Positions 16,463-23,486 of a stretch of 32,122 bases of DNA are shown here, piece after piece. The position numbers were made by a program, and so were the translations under genes. The notes under the pieces are model-generated. The model saw only the letters and a list, made by a program, of their open reading frames with translations. It was not told the DNA's origin and searched no databases. The stretch covers positions 22,475 to 54,596 of the forward strand of contig PKZN01000043.1 of NCBI GenBank assembly GCA_003133075.1. Direction: 5' to 3'. Numbering within the stretch: the stretch's first letter is position 1; every line of letters begins with the position of its first letter. This DNA comes from Acidimicrobiaceae bacterium (lineage in GTDB: Bacteria > Actinomycetota > Acidimicrobiia > Acidimicrobiales > RAAP-2).

Positions 16463-17385
16463 TCACCTACATCGACGCTCGCAAGAGCCGGTGGGGAGTC
16501 GAGCCGATCTGCAGGGCCCTGCAGTTTGCTCCCACGACCTATTACGCCGCCAAGACGAGAGCCACCTGCGCGCGCCGGATTCGCGACGAGGAACTTAAGG
16601 CTGAGATCAGACGCGTGCACCACGACAACTTCGCCGTTTACGGCGTCGTCAAGGTCTGGAAACAGTTGCAGCGCGAGGGCCACTCGGTCGCGCGCTGCAC
16701 CGCCCAGCGGCTCATGAAAGACCTGGAACGGCAAGGCGCCCGGCGTGGTCGCCGGTTCAAGAAAACGACCTTCGGCGATGACCAACTGCACCGTCCGAGT
16801 GACCTCGTCGATCACCAGTTCGTCGCCAGTGCACCGAATCGTCTCTGGGTCGCGGACCTGACCTACGTGAAGACCCACAGTGGCTGGACCTACGTGGCGT
16901 TCATCATCGACGTCTTCAGCCGAGCCATCGTGGGCTGGCAGGTGTCGAACTCGTTACGCAGTGACCTCGCGATCGACGCGCTCGAGATGGCGATCTTTGC
17001 GCGAGGCGACCGAGACCTGAGTGAATTGATACATCACAGCGATCGTGGAGTCCAATATTTAAGTATTCGCTACTCGGAGCGACTCGGTGAAGCCGGCGTC
17101 GTCGCATCAGTTGGGAGTCGCGGCGACAGTTACGATAATGCGCTCGCCGAATCGTTCAACGGACTCTTCAAGACGGAACTAATCCATCGGCAAGGACCTT
17201 GGCGCAACGTGGAACACGTTGAATGGGCGACGCTTAACTACGTCGACTGGTTCGATCGACGGCGTCTGCACGGCGAGATCGGCATGGTCCCGCCTGCAGA
17301 GTTCGAGGCTCGCTACTATCACTCGAACGAGTCAGAAAGTCTGGCCGGTTTGGAAGGAATTTTGTCTACACAACACCCGGCGTGA
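16426..17385 (+). CDS. IS3-family transposase OrfB (DDE integrase core), made by -1 frameshift
   Basis: The frame is open from upstream of 16426 to the stop at 17385, and the first independent start is GTG 16615. The HTH_21-type region includes YGVVKVWKQLQREGHSVARC. The rve domain carries the catalytic triad: D in WVADLTYV, D in HHSDRGVQY, and E in NALAESFNGLFK. No internal stop is present, so the transposase looks intact. The 5' part (IDARKSRWGVEPICRALQFA) is needed for the fusion OrfAB protein, supporting programmed frameshifting rather than independent initiation. Confidence 0.9.
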   Translation, partial: LRDRARRSNAEVVTYIDARKSRWGVEPICRALQFAPTTYYAAKTRATCARRIRDEELKAEIRRVHHDNFAVYGVVKVWKQLQREGHSVARCTAQRLMKDLERQGARRGRRFKKTTFGDDQLHRPSDLVDHQFVASAPNRLWVADLTYVKTHSGWTYVAFIIDVFSRAIVGWQVSNSLRSDLAIDALEMAIFARGDRDLSELIHHSDRGVQYLSIRYSERLGEAGVVASVGSRGDSYDNALAESFNGLFKTELIHRQGPWRNVEHVEWATLNYVDWFDRRRLHGEIGMVPPAEFEARYYHSNESESLAGLEGILSTQHPA

Positions 17386-17389
17386 TTCA

Positions 17390-17652
17390 TAAAGTGCTCC
17401 GTCGACTACAGCCCACGGGTGTCCAGTGCCCAACTTATTGTCGGCGATTCTGCGATTGGCTTCCAGGGTCAACGAAGCAACATCGCAACTACGTCATGTC
17501 ACATTCATTCCCGCTTTTTTACTTCATCAGAACGGACTTCCACGGTCCACTCTCGTCTGAATACCCACGAAATATCTCTCAGAATTCTTGCCCACGGATC
17601 CCAACGGTCGCGCCCAACTCCAGTTTCTAAGAGAATTCGGCAAAAGGCTGGC
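17390..17652. other. Intergenic stretch right of the IS
   Basis: 263 nt with no supported gene or structure. It does not continue the gene interrupted at 16090. Confidence 0.3.
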
Positions 17653-18183
17653 TCAGACGTGTCCTCTGATGCCAAGGTTTACAAGCCGATAGTCCATCGC
17701 TTGACGGCTTACTCCGAATTGTTCCGCCAATGAGTCCACAAGAACGTCCACCGAGTCATCTGGACCGAGGCCCGTTTCTGTAACGGCGCGCATCACCAAA
17801 TCCTTTGGCATAAGTAGCTCCGCGGCAAACGCATTGGCTTGAATTTCTTCTTGGTCCGTCCCGGCACTCGATCGGTCGTCGCGGAAATCCACGCGAACGA
17901 GGCGATCTACGAACACCTTTCTCCCCTGGTGAAGGCTCATATGGCCAATCTCGTGAGCGATCGAGAATCGTTGACGCACATCAGGATGTCCCGTATTGAC
18001 GCCGATGACTGTACGCGTCCCATCTCGATACAGCATCGCTGAGATATTGCCGTCGAACGGTTCATATGTGATGGACGCACCGAGACTTCGAGCTATCGCC
18101 TCAACTGGAACGGGTGGTCGACTCACTCCCTGTTCCTTTAGTACGGCCTGGGCCTTTTCTTCTACGTTTCGCTTATCTGGCAT
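17653..18183 (-). CDS. ImmA/IrrE-family zinc metallopeptidase
   Basis: A 176-residue protein. The zinc motif HEIGH lies in RFSIAHEIGHMSLHQGRKVF, with the third-ligand Glu in EEIQANAFAAELLMPKDLV. The C-terminal LAEQFGVSRQAMDYRLVNLG is the usual ImmA/IrrE end. The start overlaps the upstream XRE gene by 11 nt, so the two are translationally coupled. By analogy with ICEBs1 ImmR/ImmA, the peptidase probably cleaves the XRE repressor in response to DNA damage or a phage signal. Because it is divergent from the ubiquitin-like operon, it may be the switch that turns that operon on (inference). Confidence 0.87.
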   Translation of the reverse strand: MPDKRNVEEKAQAVLKEQGVSRPPVPVEAIARSLGASITYEPFDGNISAMLYRDGTRTVIGVNTGHPDVRQRFSIAHEIGHMSLHQGRKVFVDRLVRVDFRDDRSSAGTDQEEIQANAFAAELLMPKDLVMRAVTETGLGPDDSVDVLVDSLAEQFGVSRQAMDYRLVNLGIRGHV

Positions 18184-18514
18184 TTCTCATCGCTCCTATA
18201 TCGTCATCGGTAACGATCGGTTGGATTTGGCGAAGCACCCACGCCTGAGACGCTTCATCCATTCCTTGCAAGCCCCCCGGAAGATTCTCGTCTCCAGTCG
18301 AGCTCCGCTCGGGCAACAGTGCCGTTGGTTCTACACCAAGGGCCGCGGCCATATCGATGAGGAGGTGGAGCGGAACGCGCTGACGACCTTTTTCAACGTT
18401 CACGATGGATGTGCGACTGAGCGACACGCGCTCGCCGAGAAGTTGCTGCGACATCCCGTGATCTCGACGGGTACGCGCGAGGAGTCGTCCGAAATCTCGG
18501 TAGAAAACCTCCAT
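18173..18514 (-). CDS. XRE-family HTH transcriptional regulator
   Basis: A 113-residue protein. The N-terminal helix-turn-helix is clear: FGRLLARTRRDHGMSQQLL, then VSLSRTSIVNVEKGRQRVP. The remainder is a short dimerisation or cleavage region with PTALLPERS. It overlaps the ImmA/IrrE gene downstream. Candidate operators lie between it and the divergent ubiquitin-like operon. No Shine-Dalgarno is evident before ATG 18514. Confidence 0.87.
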   Translation of the reverse strand: MEVFYRDFGRLLARTRRDHGMSQQLLGERVSLSRTSIVNVEKGRQRVPLHLLIDMAAALGVEPTALLPERSSTGDENLPGGLQGMDEASQAWVLRQIQPIVTDDDIGAMRNAR

Positions 18515-18681
18515 GTGTTCAGCCTACACATTACGTCAGTGATGCTGACACGTTTGCTTCACCAACACCCCCGTATGGAATACGGACAGTGGTGATAACG
18601 TGATGAGAACGACCCGAGTGCTCGAGGACGGCTCAAGTCGAGCCGCAGTTGCAAGGGCGCGAGTCGCTTAAGGAGTTGCGG
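18515..18681. promoter_or_regulatory. Divergent control region of the XRE/ImmA and ubiquitin-like operons
   Basis: 167 nt with three inverted repeats: GTCAG-tgatg-CTGAC (18535-18549), close to the XRE start; CCGTAT-gga-ATACGG (18571-18585), in the middle; and CGGCTC-aagtc-GAGCCG (18629-18645), in the leader of the ubiquitin-like gene. The first two are plausible operators for the XRE protein, the third an RNA hairpin. AAGGAG at 18670-18675 is the ribosome site that fixes the Ubl start at 18682. The promoters themselves are not clear. Confidence 0.5.
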
Positions 18682-18957
18682 ATGTCAGAGAACCCCGAAC
18701 ACGAGATCACGCTGATCATCGTCTATGGAGTAAACAAGCCCCTAACGGTCCAAGAGGACGAGACAATCGAGACAGTCAAGCTCGACGCGATGGAACTCTT
18801 CAGCATTGCCCGGGAGGACAAGGACAAATTCGTCCTCAAGACCAAGGTCGACGAGAAAGAAGAACAGCTCGAGGAGGCGGAAAAGGTCGAGCATTATCAC
18901 CTGAAGAACGATCAGAAGGTCACCCTCGCTGCCGGAACGCCTTTCGGCGAGCGATGA
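18682..18957 (+). CDS. Ubiquitin-like protein (Ubl) of a bacterial conjugation cassette
   Basis: 91 residues from ATG 18682, chosen because AAGGAG lies 6 nt upstream; an in-frame ATG at 18649 has no such site. The sequence EITLIIVYGVNKPLTVQEDE, then TIETVKLDAMELFSI, gives the beta-hairpin and helix of a beta-grasp fold. The later KVEHYHLKNDQKVTLAAGTPFG gives the last strand, as in DUF2604/multi-ubiquitin type proteins. The C-terminus is G89-E90-R91: a glycine followed by two residues that the neighbouring JAB peptidase could trim. It would be the modifier attached to targets. Its stop overlaps the E2-like start (ATGA). Confidence 0.75.
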   Translation: MSENPEHEITLIIVYGVNKPLTVQEDETIETVKLDAMELFSIAREDKDKFVLKTKVDEKEEQLEEAEKVEHYHLKNDQKVTLAAGTPFGER

Positions 18958-19427
18958 CCGATGAGGCGATCTCGCCCGAGGATGAATCAAAGGCACATGC
19001 AAGGGAGCAGTACCGAATGATCTCGGCGCAACAAGACGAGTATGGCTGGCAGTCGACGATCATCGATGTCGGCGACTACGTCGTGACTTTCGTCCGAGTC
19101 GAAAAACCTCTTGGTCGAACCTTCGTCATGCGTTTGAAGTTCGACGACTACCCCGAGATAGCCCCAGAACTACGGTTCATAGACCCGGTTGCCGTTGACG
19201 ACTCCTTGGCTGAAGCTGAGGCAGGTGCAGTCTTCTATCCCATCGGTCCTCACATCGTCGATGCCAACCAAGGTCGTGGCCCGCTTCCTGTCCCGTGCAT
19301 CATCGGTCACCGTGACTACTACGCGGCAGGTTGGCACGGTGGCTGGAGTAATCCACCGACTCGGGAACACTCTCCTTACCAGCTCGTCATGAACGTGCGA
19401 AACGCGATTCTCAATGTTTGGTCGTAA
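18954..19427 (+). CDS. E2-like ubiquitin-conjugating protein
   Basis: 157 residues. DDYPEIAPELRFIDP (64-78) matches the YPxxxPxxxF beta-strand motif of the UBC fold. The active-site region is LPVPCIIGHRDYYAAGWHGGW (C115, H119, H128 when read through), with C115 the candidate catalytic cysteine in the position known for the bacterial E2-like proteins found with E1 and JAB genes. It would accept the Ubl from the E1-like enzyme and pass it to a target. It overlaps the Ubl gene by 4 nt and the JAB gene by 14 nt. Confidence 0.78.
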   Translation: MTDEAISPEDESKAHAREQYRMISAQQDEYGWQSTIIDVGDYVVTFVRVEKPLGRTFVMRLKFDDYPEIAPELRFIDPVAVDDSLAEAEAGAVFYPIGPHIVDANQGRGPLPVPCIIGHRDYYAAGWHGGWSNPPTREHSPYQLVMNVRNAILNVWS

Positions 19428-20040
19428 GGGTCATCGCGACCGGGCCTCGACTGTCGCAACGCCGCGCGTAGTTGTTCAGCCGGAGCTGACATCAGTCCGC
19501 GTGTCTACGAGCAAGCCTAAGACTCCTCGCGCGCTCGGTCGAAGAGACGTGGAGTTTTCATTCGAGCGCGTGTTCGTGCCTTCACTCATTGTTGATCACA
19601 CAGAGTTGGTCCTTCGACAGGCCGGGCAATGCGGTGAGGAGGGGTTCGTCGTATGGGCGGGATCCATCGCCGAAGGCAACGCGTACATCTGCTCGTTAGT
19701 AATCCCGAAGCTCGAACTCGGTAAGTATGACGGCGAAGTCAGCGCGGAGACTACCGCCCATCTGCTCGAAGCTCTTGACGAGCGAGATCTCGTCCCCCTT
19801 CTCCAGATCCACAGTCACCCACGGGCCGCATTTCTGTCCCCCATCGACGCCATTCGGCCGCTCGTTGCGGTACCCGGCTTCATGTCGATCGTCCTACCGC
19901 ACTTCGGCTTCATAGACCTCGCGGAGGTCGCGAACTGGTCGGCACATAGGTTCCTCGGCGCGGGCGGGTGGCACGAACTCTCCGAAGGTGAGCTCGCTCA
20001 TCAATTCATAATCGACGACTCGATCATTCGAGTTGACTAA
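19414..20040 (+). CDS. JAB/JAMM-domain metallo-isopeptidase (deubiquitinase-like)
   Basis: 208 residues. The JAMM zinc motif is complete: the upstream Glu in GEEGFVVW (E75/E76), then H133-S-H135-P, S142 and D145 (IHSHPRAAFLSPIDA). A low-complexity basic N-terminal tail of about 45 residues precedes the domain. In related cassettes the JAB enzyme trims the Ubl C-terminus to expose a glycine and also removes the modifier from targets. The start lies inside the end of the E2-like gene, and the stop overlaps the E1 start (TAATG). Confidence 0.85.
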   Translation: MFGRKGHRDRASTVATPRVVVQPELTSVRVSTSKPKTPRALGRRDVEFSFERVFVPSLIVDHTELVLRQAGQCGEEGFVVWAGSIAEGNAYICSLVIPKLELGKYDGEVSAETTAHLLEALDERDLVPLLQIHSHPRAAFLSPIDAIRPLVAVPGFMSIVLPHFGFIDLAEVANWSAHRFLGAGGWHELSEGELAHQFIIDDSIIRVD

Positions 20041-21377
20041 TGGCCATTGCCCTTCGGTCCCGACTCCATGAACTCGTAGGTAGCTCGGCATGCAGAACGA
20101 CCGCCCAGTTGGAGAGCCTGGGCATTAGACGTACCGATCGCCAGGTGGCTGTTGGTGTACGTCTTCCCTTGGCGGCCGATCCCGCACGTCGCCTCCTCGC
20201 GGAATCTCTTGTGGACATGCTTTTGCGGTTGGATCCTCTGGTTGGCGAAGTTGTGATCGATATGCCAGGTGGACACGAATTTGAGTGGGTCGCCGAGCTT
20301 GCGAGAAGAGTCCCATTCGAGCAGACCGATGTGAAGGCGCTACCGGAGTTCTGCGTGGGAGTTGGCGACTTCGATGGCGCTGCTCTACTCGTCGACGGCG
20401 CCGGTTGGCTCGCCGGGATCAGATCAACGGTCGAAGCGAAAGACGATGGTAATCCGGTAGGACCCTTGGCCGCGGCAGCGCTGGGCGCCGCCGAAATATT
20501 CAAGTGGGCGTTCAGTGAGGTGCATACCGAGCCATCGACCGCACCCGAACTCCGCGAGTGGTCGGGTGTTTTCTCTCTCTCGTCGTACGCATTCGATCTT
20601 GCCAATCCCCCAATGGGCCCCGTCAACCTGGACGCAACGCTCGTTGGCCTCGGTGGAGTTGGCGCCGGCGTCCTACGGGTGATCGCTGCACTTGGGTCCA
20701 GAGTGACCGGCACGCTCGCCCTCGTAGACGCAGACATGCTGACAGTGCACAACCTCAACCGAGTGTCATATTCGTCGACACAAGCCGCCGAGGCTGGTGC
20801 ATCCAAAGTCGAAGAAGCAACTCGATTTCTGCACATGCGCAGCCCAAACCTGACGGTCACTGGATTTCGCGAGACCTATGGAGAGTTCAAGCTCCGGACT
20901 CCTCTCCGCAAGGATCGCCGATATGACGTCGTGGTCGCCGGTCTTGACAATGACGAAGCCCGTTGGGAGATCCAACGGGATATTCCCCGCATTCTGATTG
21001 ACGGAGCCACAGGTCGAGACATGAACACTCGCGTGGAACGCGTTGAATTTGGTCGATACGGCTGCTTGGGATGCTCGCGACAAATGACGAGGATCCTCGA
21101 AGAGGACGCCAGAGATTGCGACGCTCCGCTGGACTCTCGCGCACCATCGCTCTCGTTTCTCTCCTCCTTTCCGGGTATCCTTGCGGCTGGAGAATTGATC
21201 AAAGAAGCGCAAGGAGCGTTCCAGCTTCGCGGGAGCTTTGACCACGTCTTCCGGTATGGGCCGAACCCCGACCTTCGTGGAACGCCCGAAAGGCGTGTCG
21301 ATTGCACCGTGGGCTGCTCTCGATCGGCGAAAATTAGCCAATATCACTCGAAATATCCGACCGAGCGTCTTGGCTAA
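20040..21377 (+). CDS. E1-like ubiquitin-activating enzyme (ThiF fold)
   Basis: 445 residues. The C-terminal half is an active-type ThiF/E1 adenylation domain: GLGGVG at 203-208, D230/D232 with NLNR at 238-241, and AGLDNDEAR at 300-308. Cysteine pairs C342/C345 (GCLGC) and C422/C426 (DCTVGC) look like a structural zinc site, and C360 (ARDCDAP) is a candidate thioester cysteine. The N-terminal roughly 190 residues lack the GxGxxG motif and may be an inactive adenylation half, as in the bacterial Bil E1. It would adenylate the Ubl C-terminus and load it on the E2-like protein. Confidence 0.85.
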   Translation: MAIALRSRLHELVGSSACRTTAQLESLGIRRTDRQVAVGVRLPLAADPARRLLAESLVDMLLRLDPLVGEVVIDMPGGHEFEWVAELARRVPFEQTDVKALPEFCVGVGDFDGAALLVDGAGWLAGIRSTVEAKDDGNPVGPLAAAALGAAEIFKWAFSEVHTEPSTAPELREWSGVFSLSSYAFDLANPPMGPVNLDATLVGLGGVGAGVLRVIAALGSRVTGTLALVDADMLTVHNLNRVSYSSTQAAEAGASKVEEATRFLHMRSPNLTVTGFRETYGEFKLRTPLRKDRRYDVVVAGLDNDEARWEIQRDIPRILIDGATGRDMNTRVERVEFGRYGCLGCSRQMTRILEEDARDCDAPLDSRAPSLSFLSSFPGILAAGELIKEAQGAFQLRGSFDHVFRYGPNPDLRGTPERRVDCTVGCSRSAKISQYHSKYPTERLG

Positions 21378-21380
21378 CAG

Positions 21381-21554
21381 ATGCGCTTCCTCTCTGAAAT
21401 CGTTAAACTCCTTCTGAGAGCCGTGAGTTTCGAATTTTCCCCGAGGTCGATGGTGCGTCTGGCGATTGGAATACTCCTTGCCATCCTCGTGATTTCTCCC
21501 GTTGCCTTCGATAAGGGCGTGATCATGGAGCAACGAGGAAGCGTGCACATATGA
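21381..21554 (+). CDS. 57-residue single-TM protein closing the ubiquitin-like operon
   Basis: ATG 21381 is only 3 nt after the E1 stop, so it is almost certainly co-translated. The basic amphipathic N-terminus (RFLSEIVKLLLRAVSFEF) is followed by a membrane helix at about residues 25-43 (VRLAIGILLAILVISPVAF) and a short tail DKGVIMEQRGSVHI. I know of no such component in described bacterial ubiquitin-like operons. It might be a membrane-located target, anchor or effector. It could also be a chance open frame, but its spacing and hydropathy argue for a gene. Confidence 0.5.
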   Translation: MRFLSEIVKLLLRAVSFEFSPRSMVRLAIGILLAILVISPVAFDKGVIMEQRGSVHI

Positions 21555-21689
21555 CCAAGCCATCGTGCCCTCGATCTCAATTCCCGGTTTGCCTCCAATG
21601 AAGGTGCAAGAAAAGAATGGGCTCTGTTCAGTCAAATTGGATACATTGACGCGGAAGTGATGGGGTCCCGTCCGATGCTCAGTTGACTA

Positions 21690-21718
21690 TTGACTTCGGA
21701 GAATGATTCATATATAGT
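21690..21718 (+). promoter_or_regulatory. hipBA promoter
   Basis: TTGACT (21690-21695), a 17-nt spacer and TATAGT (21713-21718). A second TTGACT lies 7 nt upstream (21683-21688). Transcription should start near 21725, ahead of hipB at 21757. Confidence 0.65.
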
Positions 21719-21725
21719 GCTTTAA

Positions 21726-21748
21726 GCCTCTAAAGGCCTATATATAGG
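21726..21748. promoter_or_regulatory. hipBA operator palindromes
   Basis: GCCT-ctaa-AGGC (21726-21737) abuts the perfect 12-bp palindrome CCTATATATAGG (21737-21748). The second covers most of the AGGAT ribosome site (21746-21750) of hipB. HipB antitoxins repress their own promoter through palindromes, so these are the likely sites. Confidence 0.55.
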
Positions 21749-21756
21749 ATAATATA

Positions 21757-22089
21757 ATGCGTCGACCACACACGTACACACCCCAAACTTCAGACGCCGC
21801 CCGGGTAATTGGGCTAGAAATTGCGCGAGCCCGTAGAAACCGTCGATGGACGGCAGCTGAATTGGCGAGCCGCGCCGGCATCAGCAGGACGACGCTATTA
21901 CGCGTCGAACACGGCGATCCAACTGTCGCGATTGGAATCGTCTTTGAGGTCGCAACTTTGCTCGGTATTCAATTATTTGGTGCGGACCGAAACGAATTAG
22001 CCGCGCTCGTGGGCCGAGGCCAAGAACGTTTGGCACTCCTTCCGGCTCGGGTTCGCGAGCCGGAAGGACCTGTAGATGACGACTTCTAA
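21757..22089 (+). CDS. hipB: HipB-like XRE antitoxin
   Basis: 110 residues. The helix-turn-helix IGLEIARARRNRRWTAAELA and ISRTTLLRVEHGDPTVAIG (residues about 19-60) is typical of HipB/XRE antitoxins. The acidic C-terminal tail EPEGPVDDDF could insert into the HipA toxin. It would neutralise HipA and repress the operon. It overlaps hipA by 14 nt. Confidence 0.82.
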   Translation: MRRPHTYTPQTSDAARVIGLEIARARRNRRWTAAELASRAGISRTTLLRVEHGDPTVAIGIVFEVATLLGIQLFGADRNELAALVGRGQERLALLPARVREPEGPVDDDF

Positions 22090-23323
22090 CGCTGCGCCAA
22101 AGAGGGTTTACGTGTGGGTCTGGCTTCCAGGATCGACCGAGCCGGTTCCCGCCGGCGTGATTGAAAAGAGCGGCGAAGTCGCTTATTTCAACTATGGCCG
22201 CAGTTATCTTGAGCGAGAAAACGCCGTCTCCATTTATCTTCCAGAACTGCCGCTCCAGCGCGGGCGCATTCGACCCCTCCAAGGCTTAACGATCGCTGGA
22301 TGCTTCAGTGACGCGGGACCCGACGCTTGGGGCCGACGAGTCATTCGATATCGGATGCTGGGAACAGCCGACTTGGACTCGGAGGATGACGACCTCACGG
22401 AATTGACCTACCTCCTCGAATCAGGCTCCGATCGAATTGGAGCTATCGATTTTCAGTCAAGCCCTAAAATTTACGTTCCAAGGACTAGCGAAGCGACTCT
22501 CGCTGAAATGCAAGAGGCCGCAGAACGACTCGAAAAAGGCGTTCCCTTCTCAGCTGAACTTGAAATGGCACTCCTCCACGGTTCCTCAGTTGGGGGAGCC
22601 CGACCAAAAGCGCTGCTCAAGGACGGCGTGAGATCGCTCATTGCCAAATTTTCCTCAACTACAGACAGTTATCCGGTCGTCAAAGCCGAAGGTGTTGCGA
22701 TGGAACTCGCCAGACGAGTTGGATTAAAGGTGGCGCACACTGAAGTCATCGAAAGCTTGGGTAGGGACGTGCTGCTAGTGGAACGATTCGACCGGACCTC
22801 GACCCAAGGACAACGCCATTCGATAGTTTCCGCTCTAACCCTCCTGGAACTCGACGAAATGTTTGCACGATATGCCACATATTACGCCTTAGTGCCAATT
22901 ATTCAAGAGCGCTTTAGCAACGCACTTCCCACGCTGCACGAGCTTTTCTCGCGCATCGTATTCAACATATGCGTAGGGAACACCGATGATCACGCAAGAA
23001 ATCACGCTGCATTCTGGGACGGTACTTCGCTCACATTGACGCCCGCTTTTGACATATGCCCGCAGCAACGTTCCGGAGGCGAGGCTGTTCAAGCCATGAC
23101 AATTGCGCCAGGTTTCAGGTACAGCCAACTCGCTGGTTGCATCAAGGCGTCCGAAATATATTTCCTTTCGAAAGTTGAGGCAAGGCAGATTATTGACGAA
23201 CAACTCGAAATCATCCGATCCCAATGGACGGAAGCTTGTGACGTCGCCCGACTCACCGAAAGTGAGCGTTTACAACTTTGGCGACGACAGATCCTAAATC
23301 CTTACGCGACGGAAGGTCTCTGA
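22076..23323 (+). CDS. hipA: HipA-like serine/threonine kinase toxin
   Basis: 415 residues, the normal length. Motifs: the phosphorylated-Ser loop GSSVGGARPK (169-178), the ATP lysine in LIAKF (K191), the catalytic loop GNTDDHARNH (301-310) and the metal-binding LTPAFDI (321-327). HipA kinases arrest growth by phosphorylating glutamyl-tRNA synthetase or other targets. All catalytic residues appear intact. It is translationally coupled to hipB. Confidence 0.88.
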   Translation: MTTSNAAPKRVYVWVWLPGSTEPVPAGVIEKSGEVAYFNYGRSYLERENAVSIYLPELPLQRGRIRPLQGLTIAGCFSDAGPDAWGRRVIRYRMLGTADLDSEDDDLTELTYLLESGSDRIGAIDFQSSPKIYVPRTSEATLAEMQEAAERLEKGVPFSAELEMALLHGSSVGGARPKALLKDGVRSLIAKFSSTTDSYPVVKAEGVAMELARRVGLKVAHTEVIESLGRDVLLVERFDRTSTQGQRHSIVSALTLLELDEMFARYATYYALVPIIQERFSNALPTLHELFSRIVFNICVGNTDDHARNHAAFWDGTSLTLTPAFDICPQQRSGGEAVQAMTIAPGFRYSQLAGCIKASEIYFLSKVEARQIIDEQLEIIRSQWTEACDVARLTESERLQLWRRQILNPYATEGL

Positions 23324-23462
23324 ACTTGCCGACGAACAGAAAAGGCCACGGCAGATTTTATTCACCGCCAACACCGTGGTCGCCGTGGTGCTCGCCTTGG
23401 TCCTCTTCGTCGTTATCGTCTTCGTCATCATCGTCGTGCGCGGCAACTCAGTTAATTGGTGA
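23298..23462 (+). other. Start-less open frame encoding a membrane helix
   Basis: A 54-codon open frame just after hipA reads KVSELADEQKRPRQILF, then a strongly hydrophobic NTVVAVVLALVLFVVIVFVI segment and a short basic tail. It has no ATG, GTG or TTG. It is either the 3' remnant of a membrane protein gene or uses an unusual start (ATT at 23352). It begins in the +1 frame of the end of hipA. Confidence 0.3.
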
Positions 23463-23486
23463 CCCTAGGCAATTGAACAAGGCTGA

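Larger units (their letters stand above)
16091..17389 (+). mobile_element. IS3-family insertion sequence, 1299 bp
   Basis: The ends are perfect 14-bp inverted repeats, TGAATCACGCCGGG (16091-16104) and CCCGGCGTGATTCA (17376-17389), with the TG...CA termini of IS3 elements. Inside are OrfA and OrfB in -1 relative frames, as is usual for this family. The flanks (ccc on the left, taa on the right) do not form a 3-4-bp target duplication, so the element has probably mediated a deletion or recombined after insertion. Confidence 0.93.
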
